Of a DNA stretch of 50,902 nucleotides, positions 10,210-18,794 are shown in pieces (position 1 is the stretch's first letter; every line of letters begins with the position of its first letter). This stretch comes from Bradyrhizobium sacchari (GTDB taxonomy: Bacteria > Pseudomonadota > Alphaproteobacteria > Rhizobiales > Xanthobacteraceae). The DNA lies in assembly GCF_002068095.1 (NCBI RefSeq), contig NZ_LWIG01000007.1, positions 147,416 to 198,317 of the forward strand, given 5' to 3'. The notes under the pieces were generated by a model, which worked only from the letters and a program-made list of their open reading frames with translations, was not told where the DNA came from and searched no databases. Both the position numbers and the translations under genes were made by a program.

Positions 10210-11457
10210 CTACCCCCGCCCCTTCGTCGGGATCTTGTTATACGGCACGTCCTTGTCGACACGAATATCACCCGGCAGACCCAGCACCCGCTCGGCGATG
10301 ATGTTGCGCAATATCTCGTCGGTGCCGCCGGCGATGCGCATCGAGGGCGAGGACAGCAGCATCTGCTGGAACTGGCCCTGCACCGTCTCCTCGTCGCTGC
10401 CGGTGAGAACGCCGGCTCCGCCCTGCAGGTCCATGGCGTAAGTCGCGATGTCCTGCAGCATCATGCCTGATACCAGCTTGCCGATCGAGTTCTCCGGGCC
10501 CGGCCGATCGCCCTTCGATAGCGCCGAGATGGTGCGGTAGCTGGTGTATTTCAGCCCGCTCGACTTTGCCGCCCAGCTCGCGAGCTTTGAGCGCACGGCG
10601 GGATCGTCGATGGCCAAGCCATCCTCCAGCATCAGGTTCGAGCAGAACTCGAACATCTCGGGCACGCCGGTCGCGAGCCGCGCGCCGATCGACATGCGCT
10701 CGTTCATCAGCGTGGTCAGCGACACGCTCCAGCCATCGCCGACGGCGCCGAGACGCTGGCTATCGGGAATGACGACGTCGGTGAAATAGACCTCGTTGAA
10801 CTCCTGCATGCCGTTGGCCTGTTTGATCGGCCGCACCTCGACCCCCTCGCTTTTCATGTCCAGGAAGAACATGGTGAGGCCCTTGTGCTTGGGCACGTTC
10901 GGATCGGTCCGCGCGATCAGGAGGCCATAGTCGGAATAATGCGCGCCAGAGGTCCAGATCTTCTGGCCGTTGACGACCCAATTGTCGCCCTTCTTCTCGG
11001 CGCGGGTGCGCAGGCCGGCGACGTCGGAACCGGCGGAGGGCTCGGAGAACAGCTGGCACCAGATCTCCTCGCCCGAGGCGAGCTTCGGCAAGTACCGGCG
11101 CTTGGCGTCCTCGCTGCCGAAGGCCATCACGGTGGGGCCGCACATGCCCTCGCCGATCTGGAACGGCTGCGTCAGCTTGCCGTAGACGCCCTCCTCCTGC
11201 TGCCAGATCACGCGCTCGATCGGGCTTGCGCCGCGGCCGCCATATTCCTTCGGCCAGTGCAGGCAGGCCCAGTTGCCTTCGAACTTCTTCTTCTGCCAGG
11301 CCTTGCCGACATCGACGATGTCGTGCTTGGCGAGCCGAATGCGGCCGAGCGAGGATTTTGACAGCTCGGCATGCAGCTCCTTCGGCGCATTGGCCTCGAC
11401 CCATTTGCGCGCGGTTTCGCGGAATGCGGCTTCCTGGGGGGTGTCGTCGAAATTCAT
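10210..11457 (-). CDS. Acyl-CoA dehydrogenase, paralogue 1
   Basis: FAD-dependent acyl-CoA dehydrogenase (oxidises acyl-CoA to 2-enoyl-CoA, electrons to ETF), 415 residues from MNFDDTPQEAAFRETARKW (ATG 11457). Family signatures are WCQLFSEPSAGSDVAGLRTR (FAD/substrate loop), NGQKIWTSGAHYSDYGLL, and the C-terminal MRIAGGTDEILRNIIAERVL. It is closely similar along its whole length to the next upstream gene (11597-12841), so they are a tandem duplication. The extension to 11529 falls in an intergenic repeat and is rejected. The acyl substrate is unknown. Confidence 0.95.
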   Translation of the reverse strand: MNFDDTPQEAAFRETARKWVEANAPKELHAELSKSSLGRIRLAKHDIVDVGKAWQKKKFEGNWACLHWPKEYGGRGASPIERVIWQQEEGVYGKLTQPFQIGEGMCGPTVMAFGSEDAKRRYLPKLASGEEIWCQLFSEPSAGSDVAGLRTRAEKKGDNWVVNGQKIWTSGAHYSDYGLLIARTDPNVPKHKGLTMFFLDMKSEGVEVRPIKQANGMQEFNEVYFTDVVIPDSQRLGAVGDGWSVSLTTLMNERMSIGARLATGVPEMFEFCSNLMLEDGLAIDDPAVRSKLASWAAKSSGLKYTSYRTISALSKGDRPGPENSIGKLVSGMMLQDIATYAMDLQGGAGVLTGSDEETVQGQFQQMLLSSPSMRIAGGTDEILRNIIAERVLGLPGDIRVDKDVPYNKIPTKGRG

Positions 11458-11476
11458 ATTCGAGCTCTCCTCTCTC

Positions 11477-11592
11477 GTGCCCCGGACGCCGCGCAGCGCG
11501 GAGCGGTGCGCTGCCAAGCGGGGGCCCATCTGCGGCCTGCTGGGTCCCGGCTCTGCGAAGCAGCGCTACGCACTGCATCGCGTCCGGGACAC
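11477..11592. repeat. Palindromic intergenic repeat of a second type
   Basis: Begins GTGCCCCGGACGC and ends GCGTCCGGGACAC as inverted ends, with internal GC-rich inverted arms around CGGAGCGGTGCGCTGC and GGGTCCCGGCTCTGCG. It fills the gap between the two paralogous acyl-CoA dehydrogenase genes. A different family from the GTCATTCC elements. Confidence 0.75.
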
Positions 11593-11596
11593 ATAC

Positions 11597-12841
11597 TCAT
11601 CTCCCCTTCGTCGGGATCATGTTGAACGGCACGTCCTTGTCGACACGGATATCGCCGGGCAGGCCCAGCACCCGCTCGGCGATGATGTTGCGCATGATCT
11701 CGTCGGTGCCACCTTCGACGCGGGTGCCCGGCGCACGCAGCAGCATGGCCTGGAAACGGCCAGCGAGTTCAGCATCCTCGGCGCCGCTGACCACGCCAGC
11801 CGCACCTTGCAGATCGAGCGCGTAGGTTGCGACATCCTGGATCATCGAGCCCGCGACCAGCTTGCCGATGGAGTTTTCCGGCCCCGGGCGCTCGCCCCGC
11901 GACAGCGCGGAGATCGCGCGCATGCTGGTGTATTTCAGCCCGCTCGCCTTCACCGCCCAGTTCGCCAGCTTCGAGCGTACCGCGCGATTCTCGATCGCCG
12001 GCCCGTCGTCGAGCATCAGGCTGGAGCAGTACTCGAACAGCTCCGGGAAACCGGTCGAGACGGCCGCGCCGATCGCGCTGCGTTCGTTCATCAGCGTGGT
12101 CAGCGAGACGTTCCAGCCATCGCCGACCTCGCCGAGGCGCTGATGATCGGGAATGCGAACGTTGGTGAAATAGACCTCGTTGAAGTCGGAGGCGCCGCTC
12201 GCCTGCTTGATCGGCCTGACCTCGACGCCGGGGCTCTTCATGTCCAGGAAGAACATGGTGAGGCCCTTGTGCTTGGGCACGGTCGGATCGGTGCGCGTGA
12301 GCAAAATGCCGTAGTCGGAATAATGCGCGCCCGAGGTCCAGATCTTCTGGCCGTTGATGAGCCAGTCGTCGCCATCCTTCTCGGCGCGCGTGCGCAGGCC
12401 CGCCACATCCGAGCCGCCCGCCGGCTCGGAGAACAGCTGGCACCAGACTTTTTCGCCCGACGCGAGCGGCGGCAGATATTTGCGCTTATGCTCCTCGCGC
12501 GCGAACGCCATCATGGTCGGTCCGCACATGCCGTGGCCGATGATGAACATGCGGGACAGCTGGGCGAACGGCCCTTCTTCCTGCTGCCAGATCACGCGCT
12601 CGATCGGCGATGAGCCGCGGCCGCCATATTCCTTCGGCCAGTGCAGGCAGGCCCAGCCGGCATCGGCTTTCTTCTTCTGCCAGGCCTTTGCGACCTCCAG
12701 GATATTGGCATTCTTGAGCACGGTACGGCCGAGCGAGGATTTACGCAGCTCTTCCTCGTACTGCTTTGGCGCGTTCGCGCTGATCCAGGCGCGGGCCACG
12801 CTGCGGAATTCAGCTTCCTGCGGGGTGTCGTCGAAGTTCAT
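11597..12841 (-). CDS. Acyl-CoA dehydrogenase, paralogue 2
   Basis: Second FAD acyl-CoA dehydrogenase, 414 residues from MNFDDTPQEAEFRSVARAW (ATG 12841). It shares with paralogue 1 the blocks ACLHWPKEYGGRG, IERVIWQQEEG, WCQLFSEPAGGSDVAGLRTR and GGTDEIMRNIIAERVLGLPG. The two may form distinct homomers or one heteromer. The longer reading to 12904 (MNNVEIPGSRYARPG) is encoded by the palindromic repeat at 12855-12951 and is an artefact. Followed by the third, divergent dehydrogenase upstream. Confidence 0.95.
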   Translation of the reverse strand: MNFDDTPQEAEFRSVARAWISANAPKQYEEELRKSSLGRTVLKNANILEVAKAWQKKKADAGWACLHWPKEYGGRGSSPIERVIWQQEEGPFAQLSRMFIIGHGMCGPTMMAFAREEHKRKYLPPLASGEKVWCQLFSEPAGGSDVAGLRTRAEKDGDDWLINGQKIWTSGAHYSDYGILLTRTDPTVPKHKGLTMFFLDMKSPGVEVRPIKQASGASDFNEVYFTNVRIPDHQRLGEVGDGWNVSLTTLMNERSAIGAAVSTGFPELFEYCSSLMLDDGPAIENRAVRSKLANWAVKASGLKYTSMRAISALSRGERPGPENSIGKLVAGSMIQDVATYALDLQGAAGVVSGAEDAELAGRFQAMLLRAPGTRVEGGTDEIMRNIIAERVLGLPGDIRVDKDVPFNMIPTKGR

Positions 12842-12854
12842 GGTCTTTCTCTCC

Positions 12855-12951
12855 GTCATTCCGGGGCGCGCGTAGCGCGAACCCGGAATCTCGACGTTAT
12901 TCACTCATCTCCAGATTCCGGGCTCGCCGCTTTGCGGCGGCCCGGAATGAC
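12855..12951. repeat. Palindromic intergenic repeat, copy 2
   Basis: GTCATTCCGGGGCGCG ... CGCAAACC-type arms ... CCCGGAATGAC with inner inverted ACCCGGAATCTCGA and CAGATTCCGGGCTCG. Same architecture as copy 1 and sharing the central TTATTCACTCATCTC with it. Lies between two acyl-CoA dehydrogenase genes. Confidence 0.85.
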
Positions 12952-12952
12952 A

Positions 12953-14080
12953 CTAGGCCGCGTTCTTCTTCCGCATGCGGTCGATCAGCTGGTCCTCCCA
13001 ATAGGACAGGCTGCCGAGCCCGAGCGCCATGGCATTGGCGCGGCGGTAGTACATGTGGCAGTCGAACTCCCAGGTGAAACCCATGCCGCCGTGAACCTGG
13101 ATGTTGTTCTTGGCGCAGTGCTGGAACGCCTGCGTCGCGCTGATCCGCGCGGCGGCGGCCGCTTCCGGCAGTTCGGCGGCGTTGGTCGAGAGCGCCCAGG
13201 CGCCGTAATAGCAGTTGGAGCGCGCCAGCGTCGCCGAGACATACATGTCGGCCAGCATATGCTTGACCGCCTGGAACGAGCCGATCTGACGGCCGAAGGC
13301 GACGCGGTCGAGCGCGTAGTCGCGGCCCATCTCCAAAGCGCGGTCGGAGCCGCCGACCTGCTCGAAGGCGCACAGCACCGCGGCGCGGTCGAGCACCTGG
13401 GTCAGGATGCTCCAGCCTTCGCCGGCCGCACCGAGCGGCTCGGCCTTGCAGTCCTTGAACGAAATCTCGGCCTGCCCGCGGGTCGGATCGAGATTGGTGA
13501 GGCTTTTGACCTCGACGCCACCAGCTTTGAGATCGACCAGGAACAGCGAGAGATCGTTTTCGCGTCCGCTCGGTCCCGTGCGTGCGGCGACCACCGCGAA
13601 ATCGGCGATCGCACCGTCTGCAACCGGCTTCTTGACCCCGTTGAGCACGCCGTTCGCAGCCGTCAGCTTGACGTTCTTCGGCGATGGATTGCCTTTGCCC
13701 TCGAACAGCGCCAGCGTGCCGATGGCCTCACCTGACGCAATCGCCGGCAGCCATTTTTTCTTCTGCGCGTCGCTGCCTGCGATCAGCAGCGCTTCGGCGG
13801 CAAGATAGACGGTCGATGAGAACGGCACGGGAGCATTGGCACGGCCCATTTCCTCCGCGATCACGCAGAGCTCGAGATGGCCGGCGCCGGCGCCGCCGAA
13901 CTCTTCCGGGATCGCGACGCCAAGAAAGCCCATCTCGGCAAGGCCCTTCCATAGCTCCTTGTCGTAGGGCGCCTTGCCGTCGAGCACGACGCGCACCGCC
14001 TTGGGCGAGCATTTTTCCGCGAGGAATTTGCGCGCCTGGTCGCGGAGCTGTTTCTGATCGTCCGAGAAATCGAAGTTCAT
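12953..14080 (-). CDS. Acyl-CoA dehydrogenase (shorter, divergent subunit)
   Basis: A third acyl-CoA dehydrogenase, 375 residues, from MNFDFSDDQKQLRDQARKFL. It has FLGVAIPEEFGGAGAG, ALDRVAFGRQIGSFQAVKHM and IQVHGGMGFTWEFDCHMYYR at the C-terminus, typical of the family. It is clearly more distant from the two tandem paralogues than they are from each other and is shorter in the middle domain, where the usual substrate/FAD loop is poorly conserved (ALFEGKGNPSPKN). In some heteromeric dehydrogenases (known from actinobacterial steroid catabolism) such a partner lacks part of the active site. Whether that holds here is inference. Confidence 0.92.
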   Translation of the reverse strand: MNFDFSDDQKQLRDQARKFLAEKCSPKAVRVVLDGKAPYDKELWKGLAEMGFLGVAIPEEFGGAGAGHLELCVIAEEMGRANAPVPFSSTVYLAAEALLIAGSDAQKKKWLPAIASGEAIGTLALFEGKGNPSPKNVKLTAANGVLNGVKKPVADGAIADFAVVAARTGPSGRENDLSLFLVDLKAGGVEVKSLTNLDPTRGQAEISFKDCKAEPLGAAGEGWSILTQVLDRAAVLCAFEQVGGSDRALEMGRDYALDRVAFGRQIGSFQAVKHMLADMYVSATLARSNCYYGAWALSTNAAELPEAAAAARISATQAFQHCAKNNIQVHGGMGFTWEFDCHMYYRRANAMALGLGSLSYWEDQLIDRMRKKNAA

Positions 14081-14118
14081 GGCGGCTTACCTTTGTTTAT
14101 TCGTTGTCATCTATTGCC

Positions 14119-14217
14119 GTCATTCCGGGGCGCGACGAAGTCGCGAGCCCGGAATCCATACCCACCAGCCGGGGTTATGGATTCCGGGCCTGGCCCTTCG
14201 GGCCATCCCGGAATGAC
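14119..14217. repeat. Palindromic intergenic repeat, copy 3
   Basis: GTCATTCCGGGGCGCGACG ... CCCGGAATGAC with inner arms GCCCGGAATCCATA and TATGGATTCCGGGCC. Lies between the feruloyl-CoA-synthase-like gene and the short acyl-CoA dehydrogenase gene. Confidence 0.85.
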
Positions 14218-14237
14218 GAAGGGCGAGAGCGTCGTCT

Positions 14238-16109
14238 TCATTTCAGCACGATCACATCTTGATCCGGCTTCTCGGCATAGAGCCGCTCCACCAGCGTCGC
14301 GCGGCGTTCGAGGCCGGCGCGCTGGTTGATGTAGCCCTTGTCGGTCAGCTCGTTGCCGTCGATCGAAGGCGGCTCGACCATCAGCATCGCCCGCGCGATG
14401 ATACGGCTGCTGGCGCCCTCGCACTCCCGGTTGTGAGCTTCCAGCCCGCGCCTGAAGCAGGCGAGCACGTCGGGGTGTCTCACCGCATCCGCAAAGCTCA
14501 GATCGGGATTGCCGACGAGCTGGCGACAGGCATGCAAATTCGGCCAGGCCAGCAAGCCGATGAAGGCGCGATCCTGTCCCGCAACCAGCGCGTCATGCAC
14601 GACGGGCGTCGCGGCCGCGATCGCATCGGTGCGGAGCGAGCCGACATGGACGAAGGTGCCGGTGGTGAGCTTGAAATCCTCGACGACGCGGCCCGCGAAG
14701 ATGATGCCCTGCACCGGATCGGCATCGTCGACGAAGATGCCGGCATCGCCGATGCAATAAAAACCTTCCTCGTCGAACATCTTCTTGGTCAACTCGGGCT
14801 GGCCGAAATAGCCGGGCGTGACGTTGACGCCGCGCAGGCGCAGCTCGTATTTCGAGCCGCACGGCACCATCTTCAACTCGACGCCGGGGAACGGCAGGCC
14901 GATCAGGCCGACGCGCTCGGTGTCCCAATAGGTGCCGGTCGAGGTCGGCGCGGTCTCGGTCGAGCCCCAGCCGGTGTAGAACACGATGCGCTCGCCGGTG
15001 GTCTTCACGGCAAGCGTCTGCATGCGGTCGTAGAGATCGTCCGGCAGCCGCGCGCCGCCATAGGCCATGATCGAGAGGTTCTTGAAGAAGGAACGACACA
15101 GCGCGTCGTCCTTCTCCATCGCAGCCGCGAGCGCCGCATAGCCGGCGGGAACGTTGGCGTAATAGGTCGGCGAGATCTCGCGCAGATTCCGCAGCGTCTC
15201 CTCGAACTGGCCCGGCATTGGCCGGCCATCATCGATATAGAGCGTGCCGCCATCGACCAGGACCGGATGGAACGCCGCATTGCCGCCCATCGTATGGTTC
15301 CACGGCATCCAGTCCAGCATGGTCGTGACAGGGCCGTCAGGTGCGCGCGGCCGCACCTGCATCATCATCGCGGCATTTGCGCACATCATCGCCTGCGTGT
15401 TGATGACGGCCTTGGGCATGCCGGTCGAGCCCGATGTGAACAGCAGCTTGCCGACGGTCTGCGGCGTGATTTTTGCGATCGACGCATCGACCTCAGATGT
15501 CACCGGCGTCGCCGCGAGATCGGCAAAACTCACGCTGCTGATGCCATCGCAGGGCCGCAAGACGTGCACAACGGTGACGCCCGTAAGATCGAGCGCATTC
15601 AGCGCCTTCTCGAAGATCGGGCCGTCCTGCACCATCACCACGGCCGGCTTGATCAGGTCGAATAAATATTTCAGCTTGACGTGATCGTGGCTCATCAGGG
15701 AATAGGCCGGCGACACTGGCGCGGCCGGAAGGCGCGCCTGCATCGCGGCCTGCGTGATCAGCGCGTGCTCGATCGAATTGCCGGAGAGGATCGCAACCGG
15801 CCGTCCCTCGAGCTTGAGATTGAGCAGACCTTGCGTCAGCGCATCCACCGTGCGCTTGGCTTCGGCGTAGGAAACTTTGCGCCATTCGCGATTGGGACCG
15901 CCGCGCTGCGCAAGCCAGACGCGCTCGGGCGCTTCCTTCGCCCATTTCGCCAACGACGCCGGAATGTGAGTGGCGTAGGCTTGCAGCGGAATGCGCGACT
16001 TCAGCACCACCGTGCCGTCGGCGCGGCGCTCGACGTCGATGTCGCGCTTGAGCCACTCGACCTTGCGAAAGGCGGGCTTCGTCATCACCGCCGCCGCGCT
16101 TCCACTCAT
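14238..16109 (-). CDS. Feruloyl-CoA synthase-like AMP-forming acyl-CoA ligase
   Basis: ATP-dependent ligase of the ANL superfamily, 623 residues from MSGSAAAVMTKPAFRKVEWL (ATG 16109, GGGAGACGC just upstream). The AMP-binding P-loop is KLLFTSGSTGMPKAVIN, with DWMPWNHTMGG, FYTGWGSTETAPTSTGTYWD and the hinge region AGRVVEDFKLTTGTFV. Length and the GWGSTETAP/GRVVEDFKL pattern match the feruloyl-CoA synthase group that activates hydroxycinnamates, but members vary in substrate, so ferulate is not proven. The longer reading to 16283 overlaps the hydratase gene and is rejected. Next to it lies an enoyl-CoA hydratase, the expected partner. Confidence 0.9.
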   Translation of the reverse strand: MSGSAAAVMTKPAFRKVEWLKRDIDVERRADGTVVLKSRIPLQAYATHIPASLAKWAKEAPERVWLAQRGGPNREWRKVSYAEAKRTVDALTQGLLNLKLEGRPVAILSGNSIEHALITQAAMQARLPAAPVSPAYSLMSHDHVKLKYLFDLIKPAVVMVQDGPIFEKALNALDLTGVTVVHVLRPCDGISSVSFADLAATPVTSEVDASIAKITPQTVGKLLFTSGSTGMPKAVINTQAMMCANAAMMMQVRPRAPDGPVTTMLDWMPWNHTMGGNAAFHPVLVDGGTLYIDDGRPMPGQFEETLRNLREISPTYYANVPAGYAALAAAMEKDDALCRSFFKNLSIMAYGGARLPDDLYDRMQTLAVKTTGERIVFYTGWGSTETAPTSTGTYWDTERVGLIGLPFPGVELKMVPCGSKYELRLRGVNVTPGYFGQPELTKKMFDEEGFYCIGDAGIFVDDADPVQGIIFAGRVVEDFKLTTGTFVHVGSLRTDAIAAATPVVHDALVAGQDRAFIGLLAWPNLHACRQLVGNPDLSFADAVRHPDVLACFRRGLEAHNRECEGASSRIIARAMLMVEPPSIDGNELTDKGYINQRAGLERRATLVERLYAEKPDQDVIVLK

Positions 16110-16152
16110 TTTGCGTCTCCCGGAATTAGTGTCCTTTACGGATCTTCGTGCT

Positions 16153-16959
16153 TCAGCGCCTGATATAGACAGGCTTTCGCTTCTCAAGGAAGGCCCTGAT
16201 GCCTTCCGAAAATTCCTCGGAGCGGCTGCACAGGACCTGGTTGCGGTCCTCCATCGCGATCGCAGCTTCCAGCGATCCGGCATCGACGCTCATGTTGAGA
16301 CATTCTTTCGACAGGCGCAGGCCCACCGGCGAAGCCGTCATCATCGCCTCGACATAGGGCCCGGCCGCGTCATCGAGCTTATCCTCATCAACGACCTCCG
16401 AGACCAGACCGACCGCCAGCGCGCGCTCGGCGCCGATGAAGCGTCCGGTGAGGATCAGCTCGGACGCGACGGAGACGCCGACGAGCCGCGGTAGAAAATA
16501 GCTGGTGCCGATATCGCAACCGCCGAGGCCGAGCTTGATGAAGGCGCAGTTCATCCGCGCCGATGTCGCGGCGATGCGGATGTCGGAGGCAAGCGCCAGC
16601 GCGAAGCCGCCGCCGGCCGCGGCGCCCTGCACAAGAGAGATGATCGGCTGCGGACACCGCCGCATCAGCATCACGATGTCGGCGATGCGCCGCTGCGAGT
16701 CCAGCGACTCCGTGACCCCAGGCGGTTCCTGCTGCCCGGCACGACGCGCCATCGCGGCCTTGAGGTCGAGGCCCGCGCAAAAATTCCTGCCGGCACCTTT
16801 GAGCACGACCACGCGCGTATCGCGGTTGCGCTGCAGGCCCTGGAAATAGACGTTCAGCGAATCGATCAGCGCCGGATCGAGCGCGTTGAGGCTGTCAGGG
16901 CGATTGAGCGTCACCCGGTCGACGCCGTCATGATGATCGATCAGCAGCGGTTGGGACAT
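16153..16959 (-). CDS. Enoyl-CoA hydratase/isomerase (crotonase) family protein
   Basis: Crotonase-fold protein, 268 residues, that would hydrate or isomerise 2-enoyl-CoA esters. The oxyanion-hole motifs are GAGRNFCAGLDLKAAMARR and VQGAAAGGGFALALASDIRI. At the catalytic loop it has KLGLGGCDIGTSYFLPRLVG, with an Asp where classical hydratases have Glu, as seen in several isomerase-like or broad-specificity members. It lies 43 bp upstream of the CoA ligase, likely the same transcript, so it probably acts on that product. Confidence 0.92.
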   Translation of the reverse strand: MSQPLLIDHHDGVDRVTLNRPDSLNALDPALIDSLNVYFQGLQRNRDTRVVVLKGAGRNFCAGLDLKAAMARRAGQQEPPGVTESLDSQRRIADIVMLMRRCPQPIISLVQGAAAGGGFALALASDIRIAATSARMNCAFIKLGLGGCDIGTSYFLPRLVGVSVASELILTGRFIGAERALAVGLVSEVVDEDKLDDAAGPYVEAMMTASPVGLRLSKECLNMSVDAGSLEAAIAMEDRNQVLCSRSEEFSEGIRAFLEKRKPVYIRR

Positions 16960-17002
16960 GGGAGCCTCGTGCTTGCCGCGGGCCGCGGCGCCGACTGCTG
17001 CG

Positions 17003-17026
17003 CCCTCTCCTCCTTGTGGGAGAGGG
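17003..17026. repeat. Short palindromic repeat (CCCTCTCC / GGGAGAGGG type)
   Basis: CCCTCTCC, 8-nt loop, GGGAGAGGG inside the 207-bp gap between the hydratase and SDR genes. It resembles the elements at 27490-27657. A second, degenerate arm (CCACCTTCTCC...GGGGAGCAGG) lies near 17130-17155. Confidence 0.6.
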
Positions 17027-17166
17027 CATGTAAATCGCTAGCCACATACTCGTTTGGGTGAGGGGTCTGTTTCCGCGGATAGAGACCGCTCATCCGTCGC
17101 GCTCGGGAGCGCAATTGCGCTCCAAAGCGCGCCACCTTCTCCTACAGGGGAGCAGGAAGAAAGCGT

Positions 17167-17925
17167 CTACCTTGGCGCCATGCGGATGGCACCGTCGAGA
17201 CGGATGGTCTCTCCGTTCAGCATCGGGTTCTCGACGATGTGCACCGCGAGCATGCCGTATTCGCTGGCGTCACCAAGGCGCGAGGGATGGGGCACCTGGG
17301 CGCCCAGGCTCTTGCGGGCCTCTTCGTTCAGGCCCATCAGCAGCGGGGTGAAGAACAGGCCGGGCGCGATGGTGTTGACGCGAATCTTCTGGCTGGCGAG
17401 ATCGCGCGCGGCTGGCAAGGTCAGGCCGACGACGCCGCCCTTCGACGCCGAATAGGCGATCTGGCCGATCTGGCCTTCGTAAGCCGCAACCGAAGCGGTG
17501 TTGATGATGACGCCGCGCTCTTCGCCGACAGGCTCGATCGTAACGAGGCGCTCGGCGAACAGCCGCAGGCAGTTGAAGGTGCCGATCAGGTTGACGTTGA
17601 TGATGCGCGCGAACTTGTCGAGCGGGTAGACGCCGTCGCGGCCGACGATGCGCTGCGAGCCGCCGATGCCGGCGCAGTTCATCAGCACGCGGGCGACGCC
17701 GTGCGCGGCTTCCGCTTTCGCGATCGCCGCCTTGATCTGCTCCTCGCTGGTGACGTCGGCGTGCAGTGCGACGCCCTTCACCTCAGCGGCGATCTTCTCG
17801 GCGTTCTCCTTGCTCTGGTCGATCACGCCGATCCTGGCGCCCTTGGCGGCCATGGCGCGGGCGGTCGCGGCACCCAGCCCCGAACCACCGCCGGTGATGA
17901 GGACCGCTACGTCTTTCAACTGCAT
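17167..17925 (-). CDS. SDR dehydrogenase, 3-hydroxyacyl-CoA dehydrogenase type II-like
   Basis: Short-chain dehydrogenase, 252 residues, NAD-binding motif TGGGSGLGAATA (residues 11-22), D (IGVIDQS) favouring NAD, NCAG (NCAGIGG), and catalytic Ser/Tyr/Lys in NTASVAAYEGQIGQIAYSAS plus K. The end IRLDGAIRMAPR and the pattern resemble human HSD17B10-type 3-hydroxyacyl-CoA dehydrogenases. In this cluster it fits the third step of beta-oxidation, after the hydratase. First enzyme gene downstream of the TetR regulator. Confidence 0.92.
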   Translation of the reverse strand: MQLKDVAVLITGGGSGLGAATARAMAAKGARIGVIDQSKENAEKIAAEVKGVALHADVTSEEQIKAAIAKAEAAHGVARVLMNCAGIGGSQRIVGRDGVYPLDKFARIINVNLIGTFNCLRLFAERLVTIEPVGEERGVIINTASVAAYEGQIGQIAYSASKGGVVGLTLPAARDLASQKIRVNTIAPGLFFTPLLMGLNEEARKSLGAQVPHPSRLGDASEYGMLAVHIVENPMLNGETIRLDGAIRMAPR

Positions 17926-17981
17926 CGCTTGTACCTTTCCTTGGACGTTTCTTCTCTAGACTTTGTGAAGTGTTGGCTGGA

Positions 17982-18641
17982 CTATCCGGCAGCAGCGGCT
18001 TCCCCGGCTTGCGTGAGGATGCCGCCGCAGATCAGCGTTTCCATGTGCTTGATGTATTGCCGGCAGACCTCGTCGGTGACCGGGCCGACGCCGGTCGCGC
18101 GGGACATCGCGTGCCGGCCGAAGAACAGGTGGTCGCAGGCGCCGATCAGGCTGGTGTAGAACAGCACCGGATCGGTCTTGCGGAACTCGCCGCTGCTCTC
18201 GCCTTCGGCGAGCAAACGGCGATGAAAATCGAGCAGTGGTGCGACGAAGAATTTCGAGACTTCGTCGGCAGAGCCGGCAACGCTCTCGTGCAGAAGATAG
18301 TGGATCAGCCGGTTCATGTAGGGGAACCGGTGATAGGCGCGGATGATGCCGCCGATATGCAGCTTCAGCTTCGCCGTTGCCGTGATCGGCTGGGCCAGCA
18401 GATATTCGAGGTTGGACATCTCCGTCCCCGCATCGCGCTCGAGCAGCGCCAGCAGGAGGCCGTCCTTGTTGCCGAAATGATATTTGACCAGCGCGGCGTT
18501 GGCGCCGGACTTCTGGGCGATGTCGGAGAGCGAGATCTCGATCGAGGAGCGTTCGATCATCAGCTCGCTGGCGGCCACGAGTAATTTCTCTGCCGTGGAA
18601 TTTTTTCCGTTGGGGAGCCTGTTCGGTACGCTGGTAGCCAC
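17982..18641 (-). CDS. TetR family transcriptional regulator
   Basis: TetR-type repressor, 219 residues. The N-terminal helix-turn-helix is STAEKLLVAASELMIERSS followed by ISLSDIAQKSGANAALVKYHFGNKDGL. The C-terminal ligand domain resembles regulators of fatty acid or CoA-ester metabolism. The start codon is GTG at 18641. It lies divergent from the thiolase gene and upstream of the SDR gene on the same strand, so it probably controls both arms of the cluster through the palindrome at 18708, with an acyl-CoA or related inducer. Confidence 0.93.
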   Translation of the reverse strand: MATSVPNRLPNGKNSTAEKLLVAASELMIERSSIEISLSDIAQKSGANAALVKYHFGNKDGLLLALLERDAGTEMSNLEYLLAQPITATAKLKLHIGGIIRAYHRFPYMNRLIHYLLHESVAGSADEVSKFFVAPLLDFHRRLLAEGESSGEFRKTDPVLFYTSLIGACDHLFFGRHAMSRATGVGPVTDEVCRQYIKHMETLICGGILTQAGEAAAAG

Positions 18642-18707
18642 GGAGATCCCTGTTTGGCCGCGAGAAGCGGGTCGCAGATAAGCGCAAGCAGCGCCTCATC
18701 ACAAGAG

Positions 18708-18727
18708 TTAATTGATCGATTGACTAA
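18708..18727. promoter_or_regulatory. Candidate TetR operator
   Basis: TTAATTGATCGATTGACTAA, an imperfect AT-rich palindrome centred on ATCGAT, with both TTA/TAA ends conserved. It lies in the TetR-thiolase intergenic gap (18642-18794), 67 bp from the TetR start and 68 bp from the thiolase start. Its AT content stands out from the GC-rich surroundings. Confidence 0.6.
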
Positions 18728-18794
18728 ATGATCTCTCGCCCCTTTAATCCGCACCGACAACCAAACCACCAGAAGAATCCAGGGAGAAACCGAC

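Noticed and set aside
12842..12904. N-terminal extension of the second acyl-CoA dehydrogenase
   Set aside because: The extra residues are encoded by a palindromic repeat; the paralogue starts at the same MNFDDTPQEA.
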